Assembly (NCBI GenBank): GCA_958430865.1 | Contig: CAUDNR010000434.1 | Location: 1-23,505 of the forward strand | Direction of reading: 5' to 3' | DNA length: 23,505 nt | Source of the DNA: Entrophospora sp. SA101 | Lineage: Eukaryota > Glomeromycota > Glomeromycetes > Entrophosporales > Entrophosporaceae | Shown here: positions 1-9,823 of the stretch, in pieces | How positions within the stretch are numbered: position 1 is the first letter of the stretch | Layout: every line of letters starts with the position of its first letter | Position numbers and translations under genes: made by a program | The notes under the pieces: generated by a model | The model's database searches: none | Seen by the model: the letters and a program-made list of their open reading frames with translations, nothing else | What the model was told of the DNA's origin: nothing

Positions 1-312
1 AATAAAATTTTTTAAAAGTTGTAATAAAGTTTTTGAAATAAAGCTATTTTCTCATTACTTTTCAGCCACCCCACGTAATATAGACTTATACTATTATTAT
101 TATTTTAGTAATGTTGATAAACAAGAAACTACCAAAAAATGAAAAAGATCACCATTAATACGAGAATATAACCTTCATGATAAAAAAATATAAATTACAA
201 TTGTGGACATCTAACAAAAAGGAAACATCATAAACACAAATCTGTAAATATAAACTAAATATTAACAAAAATTATTATATATAAAATTTAATTTTTTTAC
301 TTGTATTTATAG
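1..312. other. Left edge, no clear coding sequence (probable intron)
   Basis: No open frame with coding character was found on either strand. The stretch ends in a good 3' splice site (tttatag at 306-312) leading into the open exon at 313-489, so it is most simply read as intron of a gene that starts left of the window. AG sites after pyrimidine-rich stretches near 65 and 108 could be alternative acceptors. Confidence 0.35.
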
Positions 313-489
313 ACATCGTCATCACCATCACCATTACTTCCTTCCTCACAAATACCAAGATCACTATCTTCTTCTCCTCCGCTTAGTGTGGACCATAATT
401 TTTACGATGAAGAGGAATTACCTGGAAAGAGGAACTGTCTAAGATGTCCTATTCATTGTCATATTGGTGGATTTGACCCATTTCAATAG
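313..489 (+). CDS. Terminal exon of an unrecognised gene (partial, 5' end outside the window)
   Basis: After an acceptor at 312 an open frame of 58 codons runs to TAG at 487-489. It starts with a Ser/Pro-rich stretch (TSSSPSPLLPSS), then an acidic patch (DEEE), and ends with a Cys/His-containing tail (NCLRCPIHCHIGGFDPFQ). I do not recognise the family. The CxxC and HCH residues could bind metal, but they do not form a complete zinc-finger signature on their own. The frame is in phase with the acceptor and the composition is protein-like, unlike the flanking AT-rich DNA. It could also be a chance open stretch. The next gene on the right (1195-2334) is convergent. Confidence 0.4.
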   Translation, partial: TSSSPSPLLPSSQIPRSLSSSPPLSVDHNFYDEEELPGKRNCLRCPIHCHIGGFDPFQ

Positions 490-1194
490 TAAATTATGGA
501 TACCTTGGTAAAAATGTTATGTAAACATGTGGTGAGCATGTGATTATTCTATTAATTTTACCACAAAATTTTTTTTTTCATTTCATTGCGACCAGAATTA
601 AGTTCCTATGATTATTTATAATACATATATATATTAATTCGTGATCTGTGAAACAACTGCAAAATTTTCATAATAGAATTTGGCACAAAATTTTGCAGAT
701 CACTAATTAAAATTTTCTGGACTCTAACTTTCACCCCCAACGTAACCACCCTTTATGTTTATATAAACTAAAATTGTACTTTTAACACAATATATGAATC
801 TCAAAGTTTAAATATACAAATTTTCAAAGGGACTTTCTTATAAAATATTTTATGTTTATATGTAGGAATCGCTGGATTCCCGCCTAAAATTATTATATAA
901 AATTTAAGGTTTGGAATAAAGATTTAAGAAATTAAAAAAATTTATGATATAAAAATGGTTTTAGAATTAATTTTATCGAGGAAAAATATAAATATGTTAT
1001 TTCTATTTAGTTTTTAATAATTACTAATGATTTTAATAATTATAATATTATTTTGCATTAACAGAGAGAATTAGAGAGAATTAATTATTGATGAAAATAA
1101 AAATGAAAGTAAAGTGAAAGGTATGGAAAATTATATTACAGTCATAATGATTAGTATTATTATATCAAACAAAAAAAACTTATCATTATTAATT
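490..1194. other. Intergenic stretch between two convergent genes
   Basis: AT-rich DNA without a supportable gene on either strand. The only structured item is an imperfect inverted repeat at 633-710, listed separately. Confidence 0.6.
633..710. repeat. Short imperfect inverted repeat (MITE-like hairpin)
   Basis: The arm gtgatctg at 641-648 followed by gcaaaatttt at 659-668 is mirrored by aaaattttgcagatcac at 687-703. Partial pairing continues into the AT-rich flanks (attaattc against taattaaaat). The left arm carries about 10 extra bases. The size and shape fit a small foldback or MITE remnant; no target-site duplication could be fixed. Confidence 0.45.
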
Positions 1195-2334
1195 TTAACT
1201 TTCAACTCCAAGTTTTATCTGGGCACTTCTTTCACATAACTGTGCTGTATATTGGGTTATCCATCCTTGTATAGTTGATAATTTTGGTAAATCTGAGATC
1301 TCAATTTCTCCTTCTACTTTTAGTTTCAAAAAATCTAACATCTCTTGTGCCAAAAAACACTGTTCTAAAGTAAGTACAATACTTTTTTTCATATGTTTAC
1401 CACAACCCTTTTTACCATATTTTTGAACTTCCTTCAATGCCCAGCCAATTATTAATGGAAATTCAGATGCTTCCAATTGTCTGTGGTATATAAATTATTT
1501 AATTCCATTTATCTCTTTTGAAGCTAAAAATTTTTTCCATCTAAACTTACCTTATTTCTTCTTCTTTATTAGGCATACTTGGGTTCCTCAAATGTGAGCC
1601 TAAAATTGTGTAAGTAAATTTTATCTTTAATTTCATTGAAATTAAGCAAAAATAATATAAAAATATCAAGTACACATATATTACCTTCTATACTTGCTAA
1701 TGTTTCATGTCTCAATTCTTCATCCAACACTTCTATCAATTTCTGTCATTTATTTTGCTTCCCATAGTCAACTCCTCGATTTTCTAACTCTTTGCTCAAC
1801 TTTCTTGATGATAATCTTTTGGGGCAAATTCCTAATATTTTGATATAAATTTAGAAATCAATCAGGTATATTCAACGATTTATGAAAATTACCTGATGCA
1901 TGTGGAATAGGTATTTTCCATGGAGATTTTGGTTTAGTTGGTTCAGACAGTTGTGGTGATGGTTGGTTGATTTCATTTTTCAGTATTAGGGCTGGAGAAA
2001 ATGATAACCATCTTCCAATATTTGGTATTGCACATGCCTGAATATATCCTGCATTGTCACCTTCAATTGGCCAACTCCATTCAAACCAATTGGATATACC
2101 AGGTATGGTGATAGATTTTTCTTTTTCTTTTTTATCTGAGGTAATACAAATTATCATCATTTATTATAACTAAATTTTTTTTATTGTTTATATAACTCAG
2201 AACTTACCTCTCACACAGTTTGGCTCTATATGAGCAACTGAAATACCTGCAACATTTTCAATAGCTGAGGTAATATCTTTTCCTTCTTGAATTTCTCCAC
2301 CAATTTGAACATGCTGTTTAATTGAAAGTGATAT
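1195..2334 (-). pseudogene. Multi-exon hypothetical gene with one nonsense codon and no visible 5' end
   Basis: Five coding blocks join in phase on the minus strand: 2334-2208, 2135-1893, about 1832-1685, 1599-1551 and 1480-1195. Their introns have GTAAG/GTAAT donors and AG acceptors. The protein includes IPGISNWFEWSWPIEGDN, then a Pro/Ser/Lys-rich linker, then RKLSKELENRGVDYGKQNK with the look of a SAP-type helix, and ends KLGVES at TAG/TAA near 1195. I do not recognise the family. The third block has an in-frame TGA at 1748-1746 although the frame stays good on both sides, so a single substitution probably created it. The first visible block starts at an acceptor, and directly upstream lies the left end of a hAT element (2341). 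The 5' exons are therefore missing or displaced by that insertion. Splice phases matching at four junctions make the gene structure itself credible. Confidence 0.6.
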
Positions 2335-2340
2335 CTAATT

Positions 2341-2520
2341 CAGGGTTGTGAAATTTCGCTGTACGAGAAGAATCTTCGTACGTACATACGTACATACATA
2401 CATACGACTGACTTCGTACCATTGAGTTCGTACAGTTTCGTTGTGGCCGTACACCTGTACGAGGAAATTTTACATATGTACGTACGTACGAATGTACGAA
2501 TGTACGATTTATCAGAAACG
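2341..2520. mobile_element. Left terminus of a hAT element with TACG-rich subterminal repeats
   Basis: The boundary begins CAGGGTTGTGAAATTTCG, which fits Ac/hAT-type terminal repeats (CAGGG start). It is followed by about 140 bp packed with gtacga, cgtacg and tacatacg units on both strands, including a hairpin gtacgagaag/cttcgtac near 2360-2382. Dense subterminal repeats are where hAT transposases usually bind. A hAT transposase frame follows in the + orientation. A matching right end (CAACCCTG) was not found, so the element is probably truncated. Confidence 0.5.
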
Positions 2521-2827
2521 ATTATTTTCTGCAGTGATAAAATATTACACCGTAAAATCTTATAACAATATCATTACAATTAACGGATTACTATTACCAG
2601 ATGTTGTAACACTTGATTATCAAACTGATTGTTGTATTCTGTGGTACGTTATTATTATTATTATAGTAATAGTATAAGTATATTCCATGATTTTTATATA
2701 TTTTTTTTTAAGAGTATATAATGAATAATAAAAAAATTACACATTCGTTAATTGTTATCAATTGTTGAAAACATAACCATATCTTTCAAGTGTATACAGT
2801 CATTAATTCCACAATTCTTTTATTCCA

Positions 2828-4447
2828 ATGGTTAAAGCTTTGAAAAATTACATTGTTGAAACAAAACAAAAAAGTGGTTCTAGTAACAAATTATGTTACT
2901 GCAAAGCTTGCTTTATTAAACTTGGTGAAAACAGCAATGAATTAAAAACAATAGTAGATAAAACTGAACGTATAATTCAACATTTTAATGATTGTCAAAA
3001 TTTTCATGTTGTGTATAGCCAAGAAGAAAAACTTAAAATACTAGCTCTTGGTAATAGTAATAATAATGATAATAATAACAATACAATAAAAAGAAAAAGT
3101 AAATTAATTTATTTAATTAATAATTTAATTAATTAATAATTTATTTTATCTAATTAATAATTTATTTAATTAATAATTTATTAATTAACAATTTATTTAT
3201 TATTACATGAATTAATTTCTTTTCTATTAGGATCAAATTCTACTTCGTCTCAATCATCTAATTATGGTCCTTTAGATAATTTTGTTGCCAGACCTTTATC
3301 TAAAGCAGATAATGAAGTTTTTCATAAACTTATATTAAAAGCCACTATTTCTTGTGGTTTTCCATTATCTTGGGTGAATAATCAAGAAACAACAGAATTA
3401 TTTAAATTTCTCAACCCACATATCAAACTACCAGATAGAAAAACCCTTTCCACTAAACTATTGAATGATGCAGTTAAAGAATATGATAATGTCATGTTAG
3501 AAAAATTAAGATTAGATCAAATAGGTGTCACACTTATGTTTGATGGATGGACGAATGTTAGGCAACAAGAATTAATGGGATGTGTTCTTTTGATGTCAGA
3601 TGGAGAACCATGTGTATGGCAAGCTATGGATATCAGTAGTGAACGTGATACAATGTTTGAAGTTATGACTAAAACTGAAGAATTAATTTCCAAATTAATA
3701 GATATGAAAATAACATTGTTATCAATAGTAACTGATAGTGCACCTTCCTATAATGCATCAAGGCAAGTGCATATTAATTTTTTCTCATTGCCTCAAACTA
3801 TCATTGAATATTTTATTGATTTATAATATAAATCTTTAATTATTAGGGCAAGATTACGACTTAAACATAGAAATATTGTTTTTTTACCATGTTTTGCCCA
3901 TCAGGTGAATTTGTGTGTAGGGGAAATTTTTAAAATTTCATCTGAGTTCAAAAATACATCAGGCAATGCCTTAAAAGTGTCAGCCTATTTTAAAGATGCT
4001 AGACATAAATATTTCATTGGCCAACTTCGTGATATTCAAAAAGAACTTTATAGCAAATATATTCAACTTGCACTTCCATGTAATACCAGGTGGAACAGTC
4101 AACATAATTGCTTTAAAAGTTTAATTGCTACTAAAAATGCTTTACGTGTAAGTTATTCTATTTATTTTTACAATCTTTCAAAATAGTAGTTTTGATTCAA
4201 ATAAAATAATTGACAATTATTTTTTACATAGTCTTTGGCAATAAAATTTGATCCTTCTTCATCAACGAATACATTGAAAATTTCACATGAAATGTATTGT
4301 ATTATAATGAATGAATCTTTTTGGGACGAACTTTTAAAATTGGATCAAATTTTGATTCCTTATTGCAATATTTTGAATAAACTACAAAGTGACAAGGCAA
4401 GATTATATGAAGTTTTACATTGTTATGCATATTTGTATCAATCCTAG
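2828..4447 (+). pseudogene. hAT-family transposase, truncated before the C-terminal dimerisation domain
   Basis: Four exons join in phase: 2828-3050, 3231-3762, 3847-4147 and 4232-4447, about 423 residues. Residues 23-56 form a BED-like finger (C25-x2-C28 ... H52-x3-C56) for DNA binding. The RNase H-like core shows LMFDGWTN (Asp179), IVTDSAPSYN (Asp243), CFAHQVNL and CNTRWNSQ, all typical hAT positions. The intron at 3763-3846 starts GC, so it is a GC-AG intron. The frame stops at TAG 4445-4447 after YAYLYQS. Intact hAT transposases run to about 600-700 residues and carry the third catalytic acidic residue and the hATC dimerisation region beyond this point; neither is visible. A second frame resumes at 4448 (LVPQLAAPRSQFWEKYQ...) to about 4570, so a frameshift or rearrangement probably broke the gene. 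It is unlikely to encode active transposase. Confidence 0.75.
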
Positions 4448-5119
4448 TCCCGCAACTTGCTGCGCCTCGTAGCCAATTTTGGGAAAAATATCAAAACTCA
4501 GAAATTGTAAGTTATGCTCAAAAATGCAATAAAATTTTATATCATGTGACCTTTAATGGTGATACAAATTAAAAAAAATATTTATATTAATAATATATAA
4601 ATAATGTTATAACATTGCTAAGCATAGTAGAAATTCTATTTTGATCGACATTTGCAATTATCACATTTCCATTTCAGTATATGATTTTCGTGTTACATAA
4701 TTTTATGAAACTTGCGATTAGTACAAAGGCCATTTTTCGTTCTTGGTTCCAAGCAAGCATACAATAAAATATTGCCATTTTTGTATAATAATAAATCAGA
4801 ATCTAATTCCTTTTTTTTTTACAAAGATTGTTTGTTAAAATTAAAATTTGATTCTTTTTGCATGTCAAACTCTTTGTTAAATAAGTTTTCTTTTTTTTTC
4901 ACATACATAATGTATAAAAGACTTATTTGATGTAAATTTTTTTATATTTAATAAATAAAAAACTCAAATATATAAATCCTGTAGAAATTTCAAGTTCAAA
5001 TAAATTAATTAAATTTCATCAAATAAATCATTTAAAAAAATAACCAATCCAATTATTTATTTTAAAATAACAATCGGGATCGCGTAACATCTAAAATTTG
5101 TTAAATTAATATTATAACT
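4448..5119. other. Degenerate hAT tail and intergenic DNA
   Basis: The first about 120 bases keep an open + frame (LVPQLAAPRSQFWEKYQNSE...) that may be displaced 3' coding sequence of the transposase. The rest is AT-rich with T-runs and no gene. The bases just before the next start (about 5075-5090) hold a local GC-richer patch, cgggatcgcg. Confidence 0.5.
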
Positions 5120-7696
5120 ATGCCAAGAGCAAAGAATATAGGACCATGTACAATAACCAGTTGTGAAGGAACTAATAGATTTTACAAAATGACTTGTTAT
5201 ACTATTGAGAAAATAAGATTTAAAGATTTAGAAAATAAATATAACTTTATAAAAGAGGGTGACCAATTATGCTCTAAACATTACCTGGATATAGTTGAGC
5301 CTGATAGAAATAACAGAAACAAAAATTCTAGTGAATCAAATTTTCAAAGAACTGATGATTCATATAGTGGATCTTCATCTAGCCAATTAATTAATATGTC
5401 TACTAATGAATTGGAGTGGCCAGATATTAAAGTTAATTATACCAATGAAAATATTATTATGTCAAGGGAAGATTTTTCATTATTAGTCAAAAATATATAT
5501 AGAACAAATGAAATTCCAGCTTGAAAATCAACTCTATTACGTGGAGGAAAATGAAGATTCTAGTTTTGATAGTGAAATCAATAGTGGTAATTTATCTATT
5601 TATTTTTTTTTAAATGTTGATTAATTTAAATAATAATTTAATAATTTATTTATTAAATAGAAAATGATCCTACCTTTGTATCAAAATTTGAAATTTTAAG
5701 CAAGATCCTTTACAATCAGCAAAGAAAATTAAAAAATAATATCAAATTGGATCCTGAGGAATTTTCTGATATGATAACACAACAGGATGAAAGATTAGAA
5801 GGTTTTTTTTATGAAATGGTTGAAGCAATTATTCCAAGTGGAAGAAAAGAAAAAAATAAAGATGATGCTAAAAGATCAATTGTAGCATTTTGTTATTTGC
5901 TGGCAGGTCTACGTAATAAATTCATAAATTCTGTAAAACTTGATATTGGTTTATATCTTGTTGCTGCAGGAATAAGTTGTACTGCAATAGACACTTTGTC
6001 TAGAATTGGGATTACAACCAGCTACAAAACTATTGAGAATTATAAAAAACAATTAGCAAGTGATCATCCAAAAAAAATTAATGAATATTTTCATGAAAAT
6101 GTAAGTAATAAACAACCCAATTAATAATTATATTTAATTTCTAAAATACTTATCATGTATGTAAAAATTTTAGATGAATAATTTGTTTTGTTTTAATGTT
6201 GATGATTACCACTCTATACATGGCTGGAGACAGCCTAATTCTACTTCACTCTCCACTGTCAACCATATGGCAACTGTTGTGTCAAAAAAAATTGAATGTG
6301 GCCCAATTCCTGAAATTTATAATGGAATATCCATATTCAATTCCAACAGAAAAATCTACATTCATTAGATGACTATGTGGATGTTCTGTTATCAATAAGT
6401 AGAATAGAAAGTATTTCTAGATATTTAATAAATAATGTCATACCTGTTTCAGCTGATTGGCCTGGACAATTATTTATTAGAAAAGCCATAACCAATATCA
6501 GAAATCAAAATTCTAATAATATTATTATTAGAAATTTTATACCCTTAATTGGTCCTTTACATGTTTCGTTAAATTCAAGAGAGCAAGTAATTTTAGTTTA
6601 CTGGGAGCTTTTCAATAAGATGTACCATTCTCTTTTTGGACCAAAAAAAATTTTGGCTGAAAAGCCTCAACCTTGGAGAATAAACTTTTTGTTAGATCTT
6701 TTAAATAGAGGATGGAAAAAAATATCACATGTAATATTAAATAAATTCCCTAACAACTGTAAGGGTATAGAATACAGGATGATGATAGACCTGTTAGATA
6801 ATATTATTCCTTCCACATTGGATGTTTATGCTGTTCTGTTCAGGTCAGGTTCATTTAATGAATATTTAGAAACACTCTTTCGAATTTGGACCTTTGCTTT
6901 AAGATGGAAAAGAAAAAATTATAATAAAGCACCTTTAGCCTTCTTATCGGACTATTTTTATTGGAAAGAGAATTCTCATCCATTTAGTAAATCAATTGAA
7001 AAATACCTTGTAAATTTTAATGATTATTATGTTGAAAACATACATAGCCAGATAAGAGCCAACACAACCTCCTTAGATTCAGCAGAAGCTATAATTAATG
7101 AAGCTTATGTTCTTGATCTTCGTGATCAAACAACAATCAACTCATTTAAAAATTATCGTAAGTATCCATATACTGAGCCAGTCCTGGATGAATTAACAAA
7201 TAGAACCAGTATATTTTTATTAGATCATTTCCACTTGATTTATTTAAACCTTGAAAAAAATAAAGATAAAGATAGACAACCAAAAAAAAATTTTAAAACT
7301 TACAAATTGGAAGCTCTAAATAAAACTGTTGATATAAGATTCTTTCCAACAGGCTATCATACATCTTTTCCTCCAAAGCCTAATTTGTGTGATAAATGTA
7401 AACAAGTTTTAGGAAACCTAAATGTAAATGTATTGATATGTGGTCATGGATATCATTATGAATGTTATCAAAGTTGGAAAAATGTGTGTAAACATTGTGA
7501 AGAATATTACAAAAAAGGGATATTCAAAAATGTTGACTCATTCCTTGAAAGATTAAATGAAGGTGGTGACATTTTAACAAGTGAAGACATTGAAGAAGAG
7601 AGTTATGAAGAAGATCAAGAAGAAGATATAGTCATGCCTGAAATAAATTTGGACATTGATTTAAATAGAAAAATTGAATTAGTAAATGAATGGTAA
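5120..7696 (+). pseudogene. THAP-like / DUF6589-like / RING-H2 fusion protein, transposon-type, two frameshifts
   Basis: Exons are 5120-5586, 5661-6100 and 6174-7696 (about 809 codons). The N-terminus MPRAKNIGPC starts a C2CH finger: C10-x4-C15-x35-C51-x2-H54, the spacing of THAP DNA-binding domains. A Ser/Asn-rich linker follows, then a long core with FNVDDYHSIHGWRQP, FIPLIGPLHVSLNSREQV and LLDNIIPSTLDVYAVLFRSG, which resembles the fungal DUF6589 family (recalled from experience, not searched). The C-terminus carries a RING-H2 finger at 7387-7500 (CxxC-x13-CxH-xx-H-xx-C-x7-CxxC) and an acidic tail. The reading frame changes between about 5485 and 5524, explained by one extra base in the A-run at 5489-5493. 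It changes again between about 6325 and 6365, explained by one base lost. Both introns are GT-AG and in phase. The long undamaged 3' exon suggests recent decay, or assembly errors in an active gene. A RING-H2 motif suggests ubiquitin-ligase activity, which is inference only. Confidence 0.65.
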
Positions 7697-9060
7697 AATA
7701 TATTATTATATAAATAGTAAATTATATTATTGTTTATTTCATTTATATCTGATTCATATTATTATTTAACTTATCATTCTATCCAACATGTATTATTATG
7801 TTTTACTCAATTATTTATTTTATATAATAATAATAAAATTTTTTTTACCTTTGTATACGAAGCACTTTGTTAAAAAAATGTAAATTTTACTTCATATGTA
7901 ACCTATTCATTGAATTGCATCTAATTGCATCTTATTTTTTTAAATGAAAGAGTATATATTAAAGATAATAATCGTATAATTTTTTTTTGCAATATTGCTT
8001 AAAAAGTCATGTTACCTATTAACTACTTTTGTGTATTATTATGTTTTACTCAATTATTTATTTTATATAATAATAATAAAATTTTTTTTACCTTTGTATA
8101 CGAAGCACTTTGTTAAAAAAATGTAAATTTTACTTCATATGTAACCTATTCATTGAATTGCATCTAATTGCATCTTATTTTTTTAAATGAAAGAGTATAT
8201 ATTAAAGATAATAATCGTATAATTTTTTTTTGCAATATTGCTTAAAAAGTCATGTTACCTATTAACTACTTTTGTGCATTTTAACGTAACTCAAGTACTT
8301 TAAAATAATTGAAATTAATTGTAGCACAATATAAATTTGCATATATCACAAATGATCATCACATTTCTGATATAATCGAATTTCTATTATGCTAGATCAT
8401 GGGAAACGAACATATAAATCGGAAATGATTTACATGTAACACGAAATGAAAATTTGGAAGCGATTATCACGGAATAACTCAACAAGAAATAAACTGGTAC
8501 AATTTAATAAATGTTACGCTAATTAATAAGGCGCACCAATCAAATAAATGGCTCTTGGAAAATAACCCAAATATTGGAGACATAAATATTCCAACATTCT
8601 AAAATGTAACAAATTACATAGTCTCAGAATAATATTTAAATGAAAGAATTTTACATGACTCATATTGACTAGAAATTACTTGAAAATAATTTTAAACGGA
8701 AGGTTTAAGGAATATATTAATTAGTATAAATTAGGATTTCAACAAAGTCAGATAACTAGATGATAGAACCTTTAACATGTATAAATACATTGTAAATTTC
8801 TCTTTCATGTAATAATCAGTTAATCAGTTAATTCATTCTTAACTATTATCTTGTAATAACAATAATATCTTATTAATAAAATACGAACATAAATATCCCT
8901 TAAAAAATAATTTATTGCCAGTGGAATTATCCACCCACTTCCAAAAACCACATAAACCTTTAACTCTAACTAAATTATCAATTAATTACTATCTTACCAG
9001 GGGGACGCCTTTGATAAGTATAGTGTGTGTATTTTTCTTTTAATTATTTTCTTTATCTTT
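7697..9060. other. Gene-free AT-rich DNA downstream of the RING gene
   Basis: No gene on either strand. It contains a 243-bp tandem duplication (7789-8274, listed separately). A TATA-like tataaata near 8780, an AATAAA near 8875 and the hairpin GTGGA-ATTA-TCCAC at 8921-8934 give it a vaguely LTR-like look, but no paired LTR or target duplication supports that. Confidence 0.6.
7789..8276. repeat. Perfect tandem duplication, two copies of 243 bp
   Basis: The segment beginning tgtattattatgttttactc at 7789 recurs at 8032, and its end aactacttttgtg recurs 243 bases later (8033 and 8276). Reading both copies side by side I see no difference, including an equal 8-T run. Identity in such AT-rich DNA points to a recent duplication, or to an assembly artefact. 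Each unit holds a short internal repeat (aattgcatctaattgcatc) and no open frame. Confidence 0.9.
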
Positions 9061-9067
9061 ATTTAGA

Positions 9068-9444
9068 TTAGGCCAATGCCTAAATAGTGGAAATCCTAGC
9101 TAGGTGAGGTCAGTTAAGAAACTGAACCATAAATATAATAATCAGTGTAGAAAGTATCACAACGGATACTTGAGATATTATAAATATCATTGAGACGTGC
9201 CGGCTCAGGCAGATAACAAAGAACTGCTGAGAAAACGTTACAGAAGGGAAGTAAGGAAACTTGCCCTGTGAATAATTAAATAGCTTGAGTGCTATAGTGA
9301 GAGAAAGTAATCAAAGAATTACATAATTTGATACTGCCATAAGAAGGGATAAATAACATTCTAACCAAATCAAGAGATTTGTGTGAGATGCAGATTTTGA
9401 TCTCACAGCAGCCCAAATTGGTTTGGTGATTTTGATGTCAAAAT
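9068..9444. other. Chain of about thirteen consecutive small hairpins, candidate structured RNA or DNA element
   Basis: Successive perfect or one-bulge stems are: TTAGGC/GCCTAA 9068-9083; palindrome CCTAGCTAGG 9095-9104; GGT-CAGTT/AACTG-A-ACC 9108-9128; AAGTATC/GATACTT 9152-9171; GATATT/AATATC 9174-9188; CTCAgGCAG/CTGCTGAG 9204-9231 with ACGT/ACGT outside; GGG-AAGT/ACTT-g-CCC 9246-9266; ATAGC/GCTAT 9280-9295; GTAAT/ATTAC 9307-9322; CAAATC/GATTTG 9366-9381; TGTGAGAT/ATCTCACA 9382-9407; CCAAA/TTTGG 9413-9426; ATTTTGA/TCAAAAT 9429-9444. Several loops are 4 or 6 nt. The stretch is GC-richer than its surroundings and has no coding frame. I do not recognise a known RNA family; no tRNA, hammerhead or group I core motif was seen. 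Confidence 0.5.
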
Positions 9445-9505
9445 TATTCCAATTTTGATGGTAGAAAGTAGAAATTAATTATGACATTCACTATTAAAAA
9501 CATAA

Positions 9506-9546
9506 GTGTAACACCCCTTTACTACATGTGTAACCCCCTTTATGAC
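9506..9546 (+). repeat. Short direct repeat, tgtaacaccccttta / tgtaacccccttta
   Basis: Two near-identical pyrimidine-rich units follow each other about 21 bases apart, each followed shortly by a similar word (ctaca, tgaca). Function is unknown; it sits just downstream of the hairpin chain. Confidence 0.5.
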
Positions 9547-9669
9547 AGTGTCAAAATACTTTGGGCTGCATGTATAGATATGGGCTTTTTTCTTGATAAT
9601 ATAGATTATTCAGATATATGTATTAATTTTTATTAATATATTAATAAATTATTTATATATTACATAATG

Positions 9670-9823
9670 TACATCAGGAAAATAAATCTCATGTAAACCT
9701 ACGCAGGGTTTAAAACTGACCAGTATTATGCAGAAATGTTAACAGAATTACCAAAATATCGACATAATGCTGGCCAATTCTGAACCCTACGTAGGTTTAT
9801 GTAAGATTTATTTTCCTGATGTA
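9670..9823. mobile_element. Palindromic MITE with CATCAGGAAA termini and TA flanks
   Basis: The left arm (9672-9715, starting catcaggaaaataaatct) is matched in reverse complement by the right arm (9778-9821, ending agatttattttcctgatg), with about 85-90% pairing by eye. The 150-bp body is flanked by TA on both sides, as expected for a Tc1/mariner-type target duplication. It encodes nothing; the open frame across it on the minus strand is incidental. A diverged relative with the same termini lies at 12001-12151. Confidence 0.75.

Noticed and set aside
2441..2677. 78-codon plus-strand frame
   Set aside because: Made of TACG repeats at the hAT end (Tyr/Cys/Thr-rich, low complexity); no domain or splice logic.
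4801..4808. Copy of atctaatt as a target duplication for the hAT element at 2341
   Set aside because: The same 8-mer also occurs near 7919 and is common in this AT-rich DNA; the bases before 4801 (aaatcaga) do not resemble a CAACCCTG right end.
4712..4930. 72-codon plus-strand frame
   Set aside because: Phe/Lys/Asn-rich product typical of AT-rich non-coding DNA; no family resemblance.
8512..8999. Solo LTR (tgttacg ... ttacca with TATA and AATAAA inside)
   Set aside because: Ends are not inverted repeats of each other, flanks show no target duplication, and no second copy or primer-binding site was found.
9068..9444. Hairpin chain as a SINE or tRNA-derived element
   Set aside because: No convincing Pol III A or B box on either strand.
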